A stretch of DNA of 22,620 nucleotides, taken from contig CAKOQM010000020.1 of assembly GCA_934101275.1 (NCBI GenBank), positions 1 through 22,620 on the forward strand, given 5' to 3'. Positions 1-6,795 of this stretch are shown in pieces (position 1 is the first letter of the stretch; each line of letters begins with the position of its first letter). The notes under the pieces are model-generated. The model had not been told where the DNA came from, ran no database searches, and worked only from the letters and a program-made list of their open reading frames with translations. A program made the translations under genes and the position numbers. The DNA is from an uncultured Bacilli bacterium. GTDB taxonomy: Bacteria; Bacillota_I; Bacilli_A; RF39; UBA660.

Positions 1-163
1 AAACCTTGGAAGTGGAACGTGGTAAACCCCACAAGTGAGAAACCCAAATTATGGTAGGGGAGCTATTCAAACGGAATGAAACGGGCGAATGGACCAGTAA
101 TGGTAGATAAATATTTGTCGCGTCAAAAGACGTACAGAACAAGGCTTATAAGTTATTTTTTTT
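1..163 (+). ncRNA. rnpB: RNase P RNA, type B, 3' part (5' end outside window)
   Basis: This is the catalytic RNA of RNase P, which trims tRNA 5' leaders. The conserved 3'-half core is visible: GTGGAACGTGGTAAACCCC at 12-30, GAGAAACCCAAATT at 37-50, GGTAGGGGAGC at 53-63, and the 3'-terminal ACAGAACAAGGCTTATAAG at 134-152. These match, from memory, the corresponding blocks of the Bacillus subtilis type B RNA. A small hairpin (CGTC-AAAA-GACG, 121-132) lies before the 3' strand. A T-run at 156-163 follows directly and probably ends transcription. The exact mature 3' end (about 152-156) is inferred. The gene is cut by the window edge, so the 5' half is missing. Confidence 0.93.
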
Positions 164-191
164 ATTTGTAATAATGCAAGGAGTGAGGGTC

Positions 192-680
192 TTGTTTGAA
201 ATAGGAAAGACTTTAAAAGAAGCAAGAGAATCATCCGGTGTCAGTATCAAAGAGGCCTCGGAAGATCTCGGGATAAAAGATGTTATCTTAGAAAATATTG
301 AAGAAGGCGCTATGGGTTCTTTTAAAAATATTTATGATTTAAAAGATTATATAGCGAGTTATGCCAAATATTTAGGTTTAAATCCGGATAGTTTAGTCGA
401 TGAATTTAATGAGTATATGTTTGAATATACTTCAAAGATTCCCATTAAAGAAATCGAAAAGAAAATGGCTGAGATGAATAAGGAAAAAACAGAACCAGAA
501 ATTTCTTCTCCTTACTCAAAGCCTATGCGTAAGTATCCAACTAAGTATTATGCTATTACTTATATATTTTTAATTTTGATTGTTATTTTTATCATTGTTT
601 GGAGTGTTTCTCAAATTAGAGCATCTTCTGGTGTACAGATTATAGAAAGTACAGGTGTTTTAAATGAATTTAGCAAATAG
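192..680 (+). CDS. rodZ: RodZ/YmfM-like HTH membrane protein
   Basis: A bitopic membrane protein of 162 aa with a cytoplasmic helix-turn-helix domain (about residues 1-70, starting MFEIGKTLKEARESSGVS). A Lys/Glu/Pro-rich linker follows, then one membrane span near residues 120-141, leaving only about 20 residues outside. RodZ proteins link MreB filaments to the cell-wall elongation machinery. This copy lacks the extracellular domain of longer RodZ proteins and resembles the short Bacillus YmfM type. I place the start at TTG 192 because AAGGAG at 178-183 is 8 bases before it; an in-frame ATG at 174 has no such site and would itself contain the ribosome site. It overlaps pgsA by 17 bases, and rodZ-pgsA is the conserved Bacilli order. 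Function is inferred from domain layout and neighbours. Confidence 0.82.
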   Translation: MFEIGKTLKEARESSGVSIKEASEDLGIKDVILENIEEGAMGSFKNIYDLKDYIASYAKYLGLNPDSLVDEFNEYMFEYTSKIPIKEIEKKMAEMNKEKTEPEISSPYSKPMRKYPTKYYAITYIFLILIVIFIIVWSVSQIRASSGVQIIESTGVLNEFSK

Positions 681-1263
681 TTTAACGAAAAGTCGTATGA
701 TTATGGCCATTCTTATTTTATTTCTTCTCCTTTTTCCTTGGAGTGATATTCATTTTACATTCCCAACTTTTTTAGTTGCTGGTAAAGCACTTGTCGATAC
801 TAAATATTTACTGGCTGGTTTTATCTTTGTTATAGCTTCTGTTACCGATTACTTAGATGGTCAAATTGCCCGCAAAGAAAAGAAAACAAGTGATTATGGC
901 GCGATTATGGATGCTATTGCCGATAAAGTTTTGGTAAATGGCGTCTTAATTGTCTTAGCTTATCAAGGTTTTATCAGCGTTTTAATACCGGTTATTATTG
1001 TGATTCGGGATATCATTGTCGATGCCCTACGTATCGCGGCCGCTCAAAAGAAAGTGATTGTGAAAGCCAATAAATGGGGTAAATTAAAAACGGCTACTAT
1101 GCTTTGTGGTATTTCTTTGATGCTTTTTTATAACTTGCCTTTTGAGGTATGGAATATTTATATTGCCGAAATTTTAATTGATATCGCAACTGTGCTATCT
1201 GTAGCAAGTGGTGTTATTTATTATTTTGATATTAAAGATAAAGTGCTAGACTGGAAAATCTAG
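664..1263 (+). CDS. pgsA: CDP-diacylglycerol--glycerol-3-phosphate 3-phosphatidyltransferase
   Basis: Integral membrane enzyme that makes phosphatidylglycerol phosphate from CDP-diacylglycerol and glycerol-3-phosphate, the committed step to phosphatidylglycerol and cardiolipin. The full CDP-alcohol phosphatidyltransferase motif D-G-x2-A-R-x8-G-x3-D-x3-D is present at residues 65-87 (D65, G66, A69, R70, G79, D83, D87). The N-terminus (MNLANSLTKSR) is typical of PgsA. At 199 aa with several hydrophobic segments the length is normal. The start overlaps the end of the rodZ-like gene by 17 bases, implying translational coupling. The gene ends in a terminator that contains its own stop codon. CinA, which sits between pgsA and recA in Bacillus, is absent here. 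Confidence 0.93.
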   Translation: MNLANSLTKSRMIMAILILFLLLFPWSDIHFTFPTFLVAGKALVDTKYLLAGFIFVIASVTDYLDGQIARKEKKTSDYGAIMDAIADKVLVNGVLIVLAYQGFISVLIPVIIVIRDIIVDALRIAAAQKKVIVKANKWGKLKTATMLCGISLMLFYNLPFEVWNIYIAEILIDIATVLSVASGVIYYFDIKDKVLDWKI

Positions 1264-1273
1264 TGCTTTTTTT
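1242..1273 (+). terminator. Terminator overlapping the pgsA stop codon
   Basis: AGTGCTAG (1242-1249) pairs with CTAGTGCT (1260-1267) as an 8-bp RNA stem with two G-U wobbles and a 10-base loop, followed by a T-run to 1273. The whole 5' arm is coding sequence, and the TAG stop (1261-1263) lies in the 3' arm. Confidence 0.75.
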
Positions 1274-1299
1274 CTATAAAATTTATTATCATAATTTAG

Positions 1300-1313
1300 C
1301 AAACGAACGTTTG
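1300..1313 (+). promoter_or_regulatory. LexA (DinR)-like operator upstream of recA
   Basis: CAAAC-GAAC-GTTTG is a perfect 5-4-5 inverted repeat; one further pair (G1299/C1314) extends it to 6-bp arms. The Firmicute LexA box consensus is CGAAC-N4-GTTCG, so this differs by one symmetric substitution. It ends 8 bases before the recA -35 box. A second GAACGTT at 1317-1323 overlaps the -35. SOS control of recA is known in Bacilli; binding here is inference. Confidence 0.5.
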
Positions 1314-1321
1314 CATGAACG

Positions 1322-1350
1322 TTGACAAGTAAAATAAAGTAAGTTACAAT
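1322..1350 (+). promoter_or_regulatory. recA promoter
   Basis: TTGACA (1322-1327), a 17-base spacer and TACAAT (1345-1350) form a near-consensus sigma-A promoter. The start point would fall about 15 bases before the recA start codon, giving a very short leader. Confidence 0.8.
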
Positions 1351-1371
1351 GATATCAGAAAGCGAGAATAT

Positions 1372-2421
1372 ATGATTTTTATGAAAACATCAAAGGACGT
1401 AAAAGAAAAAGATAAGGTATTAGAACAAGTTTTATTAGATATTGAAAAACAATTTGGTAAAGGGGCTGTGATGCGTTTAGGTTCCGAAGAACATATGGAA
1501 ATAGAAACAACTTCTAGTGGCTCACTAGCTTTAGATATTGCTCTTGGGGTAGGTGGTTATCCTAAGGGAAGAATTGTGGAAATATATGGTCCAGAATCTT
1601 CTGGTAAAACAACTTTTGCACTTCATGCGATAGCAGAGGTTCAGAAAAATGGCGGTCGTGCGGCTTTTATTGACGCGGAACATGCCCTAGATCCTGTTTA
1701 TGCCAAAAATTTGGGCGTTGATATTAATGAACTTTTATTATCTCAACCCGATACGGGAGAGCAAGCTTTAGAAATTTGTGAAGCGCTTGTTCGGAGTGAA
1801 GTTGTTAATATTATTGTCGTGGATTCTGTGGCCGCTTTAGTTCCTAGAGCGGAAATTGAAGGCGATATGGGAGATAGTCACGTTGGTCTTCAAGCACGTC
1901 TTATGAGCCAAGCTTTAAGAAAATTATCTGGAGCGATTAATAAAACGAAAACAACCGCTATTTTCATTAACCAGTTAAGAGAAAAAGTGGGTGTTATGTT
2001 TGGTAATCCTGAAACAACACCGGGTGGAAGAGCCTTAAAGTTTTACTCAACGATTCGCCTTGATGTCAGAAGAGGAGAACAAATAAAAGTGGGAGATCAA
2101 ATTCTCGGTAATAGAACAAATATTAAAGTGGTAAAAAATAAAGTGGCGCCTCCTTTTAAACTTGCTTCTGTTGATATTATGTATGGAACAGGGGTATCAA
2201 GAGAAGGAGAAATCATTGATATTGGCAGTGATTTAAATATCATTGATAAGTCTGGGGCTTGGTATTCTTATAAAGGTGAGAAAATAGGTCAAGGTAAAGA
2301 AAATGTCAAAATGACGTTAAAACAAAATCCGGACATGAAAGAAGAAATTGAAGCTAAAATAAGGGAACATTACGGTTTTAAAGTGAATAAAACAAAAGAA
2401 AATGAAAAAGAGAACAAGTAG
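1372..2421 (+). CDS. recA: Recombinase RecA
   Basis: ATP-dependent strand-exchange protein for homologous recombination and the coprotease that triggers LexA cleavage. The protein has 349 aa, a normal length. The Walker A motif GPESSGKT is at about residues 73-80. IIVVDSVAAL provides the Walker B strand, and FINQLREKVGVMFGNPETTPGGRALKF covers loop L2 and the RecA signature. The C-terminus is Lys/Glu-rich, as usual. ATG 1372 follows a weak GAAAGCGAG ribosome site; ATG 1381 in the same frame is a possible alternative start. The gene has its own promoter and a LexA-like palindrome just upstream, so it is likely an SOS gene transcribed alone between two terminators. Confidence 0.98.
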   Translation: MIFMKTSKDVKEKDKVLEQVLLDIEKQFGKGAVMRLGSEEHMEIETTSSGSLALDIALGVGGYPKGRIVEIYGPESSGKTTFALHAIAEVQKNGGRAAFIDAEHALDPVYAKNLGVDINELLLSQPDTGEQALEICEALVRSEVVNIIVVDSVAALVPRAEIEGDMGDSHVGLQARLMSQALRKLSGAINKTKTTAIFINQLREKVGVMFGNPETTPGGRALKFYSTIRLDVRRGEQIKVGDQILGNRTNIKVVKNKVAPPFKLASVDIMYGTGVSREGEIIDIGSDLNIIDKSGAWYSYKGEKIGQGKENVKMTLKQNPDMKEEIEAKIREHYGFKVNKTKENEKENK

Positions 2422-2432
2422 TCTCTTTTTTT
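2405..2432 (+). terminator. recA terminator with stop codon in loop
   Basis: AAAAAGAGA (about 2405-2413) pairs with TCTCTTTTT (2422-2430). The 8-base loop holds the TAG stop codon (2419-2421). The 3' arm merges into the T-run. Confidence 0.7.
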
Positions 2433-2474
2433 GTTTACAGCCATTTACATTATGTTTACAAAAAATATTATACC

Positions 2475-2503
2475 TTGTAAATCTAAAAAAAGTTCTATAT
2501 AAT
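2475..2503 (+). promoter_or_regulatory. rny promoter
   Basis: TTGTAA (2475-2480), a 17-base spacer and a perfect TATAAT (2498-2503) lie 54 bases before the rny start codon, after the recA terminator. Confidence 0.65.
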
Positions 2504-2557
2504 ACAATTATAGATTTTAATAATATATTATTTTCTATAAATAGTAAGGAGATAAAA

Positions 2558-4114
2558 ATGGAACCATTAAGAATATGGTCTATCTTCTTCGTCCTTGTAG
2601 GCATATTTTTGGGAATAGGGCTTGCTGTACTTTTCTTCTATTTAAGAGGAAATAGTTTAGCCAAACAAGCTAGTAAATTAATAGATGAAGCAAAACGTGA
2701 AGCAGAAAAGCAAAAAAGAGATCGTATGATTGAATTTAAAGAAGAATCTTATCGTCTAAAACAAGAAGCTGATAAAGCTATCAAAGAAAAGAAAGACGAA
2801 TTAAAAGAATCAGAAAATCGTTTACAAGCCAGAGAAAATAGCTTAGATAAACGAGATGAAATTCTCCAAAAAAGAGAATCTTCTTTAGATGATAAAGAAC
2901 AAAATTTATTAGCCAAACAAAAAGAAATCCAAATCAAAGATGAAAAGATGGAAGAAATATTAAAAGAAGAAATGAGTCGTTTAGAAAAGATTGCCAAGTT
3001 TTCTAAAGAAAAAGCGCGTGACTTAATCTTAAAAAGATGTGAAGAAGAAATGTCACAAGAAATTGCTGAGCTCGTTAAAGAAAAAGAAAGAGAAGCTAAA
3101 TTAACAGCTAATGAAGTGGCCAAAAATATAATTGTTGAGTCTATGCAACGTTATTCCGAAGATGTCGCGACAGAACAAACGGTAAGTACCATAAGTTTAC
3201 CCAATGATGATATGAAAGGACGTTTAATTGGTCGTGAAGGAAGAAATATTAGAACGATAGAAGCTGTCACGGGCGTCGATTTAATTATTGATGATACCCC
3301 AGAAACTATCGTTGTATCTTCATTTGATCCATTACGAAGAGAAATTGCTAAAATAACAATTGAATCTCTAATTAAAGATGGTCGTATTCATCCTTCTAGA
3401 ATTGAAGAAGTGTATGACCGCGTTTGTAAAGACATGAATAACAAAATCACTGAATTAGGAAATGAAGCTTGCTATGAACTTGGTCTTACGAAAGTAGACC
3501 CTGAACTCGTTTATTTAATTGGTAAACTTCATTTTAGAACCAGTTATGGTCAAAATGCCTTAAAACATTCTAAAGAAGTTGGTGAGTTATGTGGCCTTAT
3601 GGCTGCCGAATTAGGAGAAAATGTGTTACTTGCTAAAAGAGCCGGCCTTTTACACGATATTGGTAAATCGATTGATTATGAAGTAGAAGGAAGTCACGTT
3701 TTCATCGGTGGGGATATTGCCAAAAAATATCATGAAAGTGATACCGTGTTAAATGCTATTTTATCTCATCATGGTGATGTAGAACAAACTTCTATTATTT
3801 CGGTTCTTGTGCAAATCGCAGATACTTTATCTGCCGCGCGTCCAGGAGCTAGAAATGATTCTTTAGATAACTATATCAAACGGTTAGAACAACTAGAAGA
3901 AATAGGTAATTCTTTTAATGGTGTCGAAAAAACCTACGCGATGCAAGCAGGTAGAGAAATTCGGGTTATGGTAAAACCAGAAGAAGTAACCGATGCAGCC
4001 TCATATAAGATGGCTAAGGATATTAAAGAAAAAATCGAAAAAGAAATGCAATATCCAGGGACCATTAAAATCGTTGTGATAAGAGAATCACGAGCTCAAG
4101 AAGAAGCAAAATAA
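2558..4114 (+). CDS. rny: Ribonuclease Y
   Basis: Membrane-anchored endoribonuclease that starts mRNA decay in Firmicutes; 518 aa, close to the B. subtilis enzyme. Order of parts: N-terminal membrane helix (about residues 8-28), a long charged coiled coil (about 30-200), a KH RNA-binding domain (GRLIGREGRNIRTIEAVTGV), and an HD metal-dependent phosphodiesterase domain (HSKEVGELC, then LLHDIGKSID, then ILSHHGD). The coding frame is open further upstream to about 2402, but the start is ATG 2558. AAGGAG at 2546-2551 precedes it, a promoter lies at 2475-2503, and the protein then begins directly with the membrane helix. It follows recA, as in Bacillus, where the gene is ymdA. Confidence 0.96.
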   Translation: MEPLRIWSIFFVLVGIFLGIGLAVLFFYLRGNSLAKQASKLIDEAKREAEKQKRDRMIEFKEESYRLKQEADKAIKEKKDELKESENRLQARENSLDKRDEILQKRESSLDDKEQNLLAKQKEIQIKDEKMEEILKEEMSRLEKIAKFSKEKARDLILKRCEEEMSQEIAELVKEKEREAKLTANEVAKNIIVESMQRYSEDVATEQTVSTISLPNDDMKGRLIGREGRNIRTIEAVTGVDLIIDDTPETIVVSSFDPLRREIAKITIESLIKDGRIHPSRIEEVYDRVCKDMNNKITELGNEACYELGLTKVDPELVYLIGKLHFRTSYGQNALKHSKEVGELCGLMAAELGENVLLAKRAGLLHDIGKSIDYEVEGSHVFIGGDIAKKYHESDTVLNAILSHHGDVEQTSIISVLVQIADTLSAARPGARNDSLDNYIKRLEQLEEIGNSFNGVEKTYAMQAGREIRVMVKPEEVTDAASYKMAKDIKEKIEKEMQYPGTIKIVVIRESRAQEEAK

Positions 4115-4137
4115 CTTGCGTCTTCTTTTTATTTTTT
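4099..4137 (+). terminator. rny terminator with stop codon in loop
   Basis: AGAAGAAGCAA (4099-4109) pairs with TTGCGTCTTCT (4116-4126) with one mismatch. The 6-base loop contains the TAA stop (4112-4114). A T-rich tract follows. Confidence 0.75.
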
Positions 4138-4144
4138 GTAAAAT
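4116..4144 (+). promoter_or_regulatory. Possible yneF promoter overlapping the rny terminator
   Basis: TTGCGT (4116-4121), a 17-base spacer and TAAAAT (4139-4144) would start transcription just before the yneF ribosome site. The -35 falls in the 3' arm of the rny terminator. The match is modest; read-through from rny is the alternative. Confidence 0.35.
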
Positions 4145-4166
4145 AAGGACATAAGGAGGCAGTGAT

Positions 4167-4376
4167 ATGTTACATGATATTTTATTAATTGTCGTAGGAC
4201 TTATTATTGGCATCATTATCGGCTTTTTTGTAGCAAGAAGTGTTATGAAAAAATATTTACAAAAAAATCCCCCTATCAATGAAAAAATGATAGAAACCAT
4301 GATGACAAGCATGGGTAGAAAACCAAGTCAAAAACAGGTTAAACAGGTAATGAGTCAAATGAATCGTTATATGTAA
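4167..4376 (+). CDS. yneF: YneF family (UPF0154) small membrane protein
   Basis: A 69-aa protein with one N-terminal hydrophobic segment (about residues 4-26, glycine-rich LIVVGLIIGIIIGFFVAR) and a basic cytoplasmic tail. The tail carries the family pattern NPPINEKMIETMMTSMGRKPSQKQVKQVM. Members of UPF0154 are widespread in Bacilli and have no firm biochemical role. AAGGAGG at 4153-4159 sets the start at ATG 4167. It lies 52 bases after the RNase Y gene; both products are single-span membrane proteins, but a joint function is not shown by the sequence. Confidence 0.88.
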   Translation: MLHDILLIVVGLIIGIIIGFFVARSVMKKYLQKNPPINEKMIETMMTSMGRKPSQKQVKQVMSQMNRYM

Positions 4377-4400
4377 AATGCACATTTGTGTATTTTTTTT
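4375..4400 (+). terminator. yneF terminator touching the stop codon
   Basis: AAAATGCAC (4375-4383) pairs with GTGTATTTT (4388-4396) with one G-U, loop ATTT, followed by further T. The first two stem bases belong to the TAA stop codon. Confidence 0.65.
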
Positions 4401-4443
4401 AGCTTTAGTACATAAATTTTTAATAAGGATACAAGAAAAGTGG

Positions 4444-4473
4444 TTGACGCGATGTGAATATTTGTGTTATCCT
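4444..4473 (+). promoter_or_regulatory. Possible promoter for the 4511 gene
   Basis: TTGACG (4444-4449) is a good -35. The best -10 is TATCCT (4468-4473, 18-base spacer), which is only a fair match. Confidence 0.4.
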
Positions 4474-4510
4474 ATTTTTATAGTAGAAGATAAAAAGGTG
4501 ATTGATTAAT

Positions 4511-5251
4511 ATGAAAGATTTTCTAGAAAGTTTATATCAAATAGAGAACTTTGGCATTTATTTATTTGTTTTCATTGGAGTTTTAATCGTCCTATTTTTG
4601 GTCATTTTGTTTTTTGGCAAAAAAGATGCGATAAAAAATGAAGATAAAGAAGTAAAACCAGAGGAAAGTCCTAAGCAAGAAGAAGTTATAGCACCTACCG
4701 AAGAAAAACCTCTTTTTAAAGAGATGACCGAACCAGTTGTTATGCAAACGAAAGAAATAAAACCTGAAGAACCTTTACAAACGGTTAATAATGTTTTGAA
4801 TGAAGATATTGGTATCACACCTATTCAAAATATTGAAGAACCCGTAAAAGAAGAACAAGACGTTCCAAAAGAAGAAAAAGAATTTGATTTCGATGCTCTT
4901 GCAGCAGCTATTACTAAAGAACTTGAAAGTATTGAACAAAAAGAAAATACAACCGAGTCACCTGTTTTAGAAGAACAAGAAGAAGCTCCTCTTCATTTTG
5001 TTGAACCAACTCCTTCTTCTGTCGAACCAAAAGAAGAGATTAAAGAAGAACCTAAAGTAGAGGAGAAAAAAGAAGAGGTTAAGCCTAAAAAAGTTATGCC
5101 TACGGTATTTAGTTCTGTTTATGTCAATCGTTCTGTGGAAGAACCTAAGATTTTAAAAGAAGAACACAAAGAAGAAGTTCAAGAAGAACCTGTTTTAAAG
5201 GCTAAAATAGAACTTCCGAAGAAAATCGATTTACCAAAGCCAAAGGCTTAA
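4511..5251 (+). CDS. Membrane-anchored Glu/Lys/Pro-rich protein, unknown function
   Basis: I do not recognise a family. The 246-aa protein has an N-terminal membrane helix (about residues 13-35, IENFGIYLFVFIGVLIVLFLVILFF), then about 210 residues of low-complexity sequence dominated by Glu, Lys, Pro and Gln, with many KEE/EEP/PKEE units and no visible fold. The end (KIELPKKIDLPKPK) is basic and proline-rich. The layout resembles scaffold or tether proteins such as the linker parts of ZipA or EzrA types, but no homology is claimed. AGGTGAT at 4496-4502 lies 8 bases before ATG 4511; a TTG at 4502 overlaps that site and is less likely to start. It is transcribed alone, between the yneF terminator and its own. 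Confidence 0.72.
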   Translation: MKDFLESLYQIENFGIYLFVFIGVLIVLFLVILFFGKKDAIKNEDKEVKPEESPKQEEVIAPTEEKPLFKEMTEPVVMQTKEIKPEEPLQTVNNVLNEDIGITPIQNIEEPVKEEQDVPKEEKEFDFDALAAAITKELESIEQKENTTESPVLEEQEEAPLHFVEPTPSSVEPKEEIKEEPKVEEKKEEVKPKKVMPTVFSSVYVNRSVEEPKILKEEHKEEVQEEPVLKAKIELPKKIDLPKPKA

Positions 5252-5259
5252 AACAACGT

Positions 5260-5287
5260 AAAAAAAGTGTCAAAAGGCACTTTTTTT
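5260..5287 (+). terminator. Terminator after the 4511 gene
   Basis: A7-GTGTC (5260-5271) pairs with GGCAC-T7 (5276-5287), loop AAAA, one G-U pair. The A- and T-tracts make it potentially active in both directions. Confidence 0.82.
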
Positions 5288-5392
5288 GGTGAATTAAAAT
5301 AAAAATAGAAATCACTTTGCTTTTTTTTATATAACCTAAGCGTCGATTTTAAGCATAGCCCTTTTCATAATACGATAATTATTTGTCAATTA

Positions 5393-5435
5393 ACATATAT
5401 TCATTTTATGAAAAATAAAATTTGTGTGTTATAAT
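5393..5435 (+). promoter_or_regulatory. Promoter region of the 5507 gene
   Basis: Two candidates overlap. One is TTGTCA (5393-5398), a 17-base spacer and TAAAAT (5416-5421). The other is an extended -10, TGT-TATAAT (5427-5435), without a clear -35. The rest of the 255-base gap from 5252, apart from the terminator, holds nothing I can name. Confidence 0.5.
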
Positions 5436-5506
5436 ATTTAATAAAGAAGATAGAATGAAGTATAAATTATAGATACAATAAATGATAAATTTATATGGAG
5501 GTAAAA

Positions 5507-6631
5507 ATGGTTAAATATGAAGGAATAGAAAAAAGATTTTTTTATAATATAGAAGATGTGAGAAAAATATTGGAAACACTTTCCAAAGTGAAATATTGGA
5601 AAGCTGATTATTGCTCAAGGGAAGAAATCACTAGGCTTATTGGAGAAATAAATGATTTTATTTCAACAATTAGAATTGAAGAAAAAAGTTCGATTTTGGA
5701 AAGACATGAAACAGAAGAAGAGGCAAGAGAATATTTTGGTCAGGAATTTATTAATAAATTTGAAAATATCTTATCCATATTGGATAAACAGCATACAATT
5801 TTAGCTTTGCATGGAACTCATCTTGATGTTTGTCCCCAGATATGTGATGAGGGATTACAAAATTTATCCCCAACAATCGATTCTACAGCTGTTAGAAAGG
5901 ATTTAAATATGGGCGATGGCAATGTCCATTACAAAAATTATGAGGAATTATTAAACTGGGGTCATAAAAATTATAAAGGCTTGGTCATGGTTGCCATTCC
6001 ATATGAATGTTTTTATAAAAAAGGTTTATGGGAACATTATCAAGAAACTGATCGCTACGGTTTAGTACAAGATTATAGGATACCTGCAGACTTCATAGTT
6101 GGCTTTATAGATGTAATAAATAAAAATATTGTTATTAATCCTAAATATAATCGGACCCATGATTACTCCAATTTAGTTAAAGATTTTGAAATATATAGAA
6201 AAAATGCGATAGTCAATGAAGAAGAACTTATTCGCCAAATGAAAGAAGCACATACTAAATTTGATTATGAGACACAAAAAAATGACGAATCTGAGCCAAA
6301 AGAAGAAAAAATTGATGTTGAACTTTCACTTTACGGGATTGAAAGATTAATATGTGTATTTAATTCAATGACCACGAATTATGAAGAAGGACTTAAAGAA
6401 GAAAACTACAGAGACTTACTACGAGAAATATCAATTATTCTTTCAGATTTTCAAAAAATAATTCCATTTTTAAAAACACAGGAAGAAATATTAGCAGAGC
6501 AATCAAAATTTTCTGTATTTGATACGCCTTCATCAAATGATGAGACACAAAATCAAATTTCTGATTTAGAAGATGACATTGATTGGGATTTTCCATCATT
6601 AGAAGATGAAATCAAGCAAATAAAAAGGTGA
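5507..6631 (+). CDS. Orphan protein with ADP-ribosyltransferase/PARP-like motif
   Basis: A 374-aa soluble protein with no membrane segment or signal peptide. Residues 1-90 are helical and charged. The centre carries ALHGTHLDVCPQICDEGL (H102 to L117), which matches the first motif of the ADP-ribosyltransferase superfamily, H-G-[ST]-x7-I-x3-G-L, with the same spacing as human PARP1. About 100 residues on, YRIPADFIVGFID and INPKYN end the conserved-looking core. The rest is a linker and an acidic helical tail (DLEDDIDWDFPSLEDE). Catalytic Tyr and Glu cannot be assigned with confidence. The start is ATG 5507, with GGAGG at 5497-5501; the in-frame ATG at 5495 overlaps that site. Unlike its neighbours it has loose AT-rich flanks, no clear terminator, and appears to use more AGG and ATA codons, suggesting acquisition. 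An accessory role such as toxin, defence or RNA/NAD modification is inference. Confidence 0.7.
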   Translation: MVKYEGIEKRFFYNIEDVRKILETLSKVKYWKADYCSREEITRLIGEINDFISTIRIEEKSSILERHETEEEAREYFGQEFINKFENILSILDKQHTILALHGTHLDVCPQICDEGLQNLSPTIDSTAVRKDLNMGDGNVHYKNYEELLNWGHKNYKGLVMVAIPYECFYKKGLWEHYQETDRYGLVQDYRIPADFIVGFIDVINKNIVINPKYNRTHDYSNLVKDFEIYRKNAIVNEEELIRQMKEAHTKFDYETQKNDESEPKEEKIDVELSLYGIERLICVFNSMTTNYEEGLKEENYRDLLREISIILSDFQKIIPFLKTQEEILAEQSKFSVFDTPSSNDETQNQISDLEDDIDWDFPSLEDEIKQIKR

Positions 6632-6744
6632 TAAAAAACACTGATAACATAAATATTAGTAAAATAAAATTTTTAATAGAATTGCCAATGTTTCGTATTT
6701 TATTTCATTGCTATATGCGATTGACATAAAGTACTAACATTTTT

Positions 6745-6773
6745 TTCATAAATATTTTTTCTTGTGCTATAAT
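6745..6773 (+). promoter_or_regulatory. Extended -10 promoter of the AI-2E family gene
   Basis: TGC-TATAAT (6765-6773) with a poor -35 (TTCATA, 6745-6750) lies 22 bases before the start codon. A TTGACA at 6721-6726 is too far upstream to pair with it. Confidence 0.6.
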
Positions 6774-6795
6774 ACGATTAGAGGGAGGTTTTAAA

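Noticed and set aside
1..163. tRNA or group I intron remnant at the left edge
   Set aside because: The conserved blocks and 3' end match type B RNase P RNA instead.
2402..2557. N-terminal extension of the RNase Y reading frame
   Set aside because: It begins inside recA and spans the recA terminator and the rny promoter; the ribosome site and membrane helix place the start at 2558.
2749..3123. Minus-strand open frame within rny
   Set aside because: It is the antisense of the Lys/Glu-rich coiled coil and gives a Ser/Phe-rich low-complexity product with no ribosome site.
4088..4312. Minus-strand open frame across the rny/yneF junction
   Set aside because: It is antisense to yneF and reads through the terminator; there is no promoter or family resemblance.
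4597..5251. Tandem repeat array in the Glu/Lys-rich gene
   Set aside because: The GAAGAA/AAAGAA units are irregular and reflect amino-acid composition, not a defined repeat unit.
6721..6726. TTGACA as -35 of the AI-2E gene promoter
   Set aside because: It is 41 bases upstream of the TATAAT; nothing like a -10 lies 16-18 bases after it.
6632..6795. Attachment site or insertion scar next to the ART-like gene
   Set aside because: I found no flanking direct repeats or integrase remnant on either side of 5507-6631.
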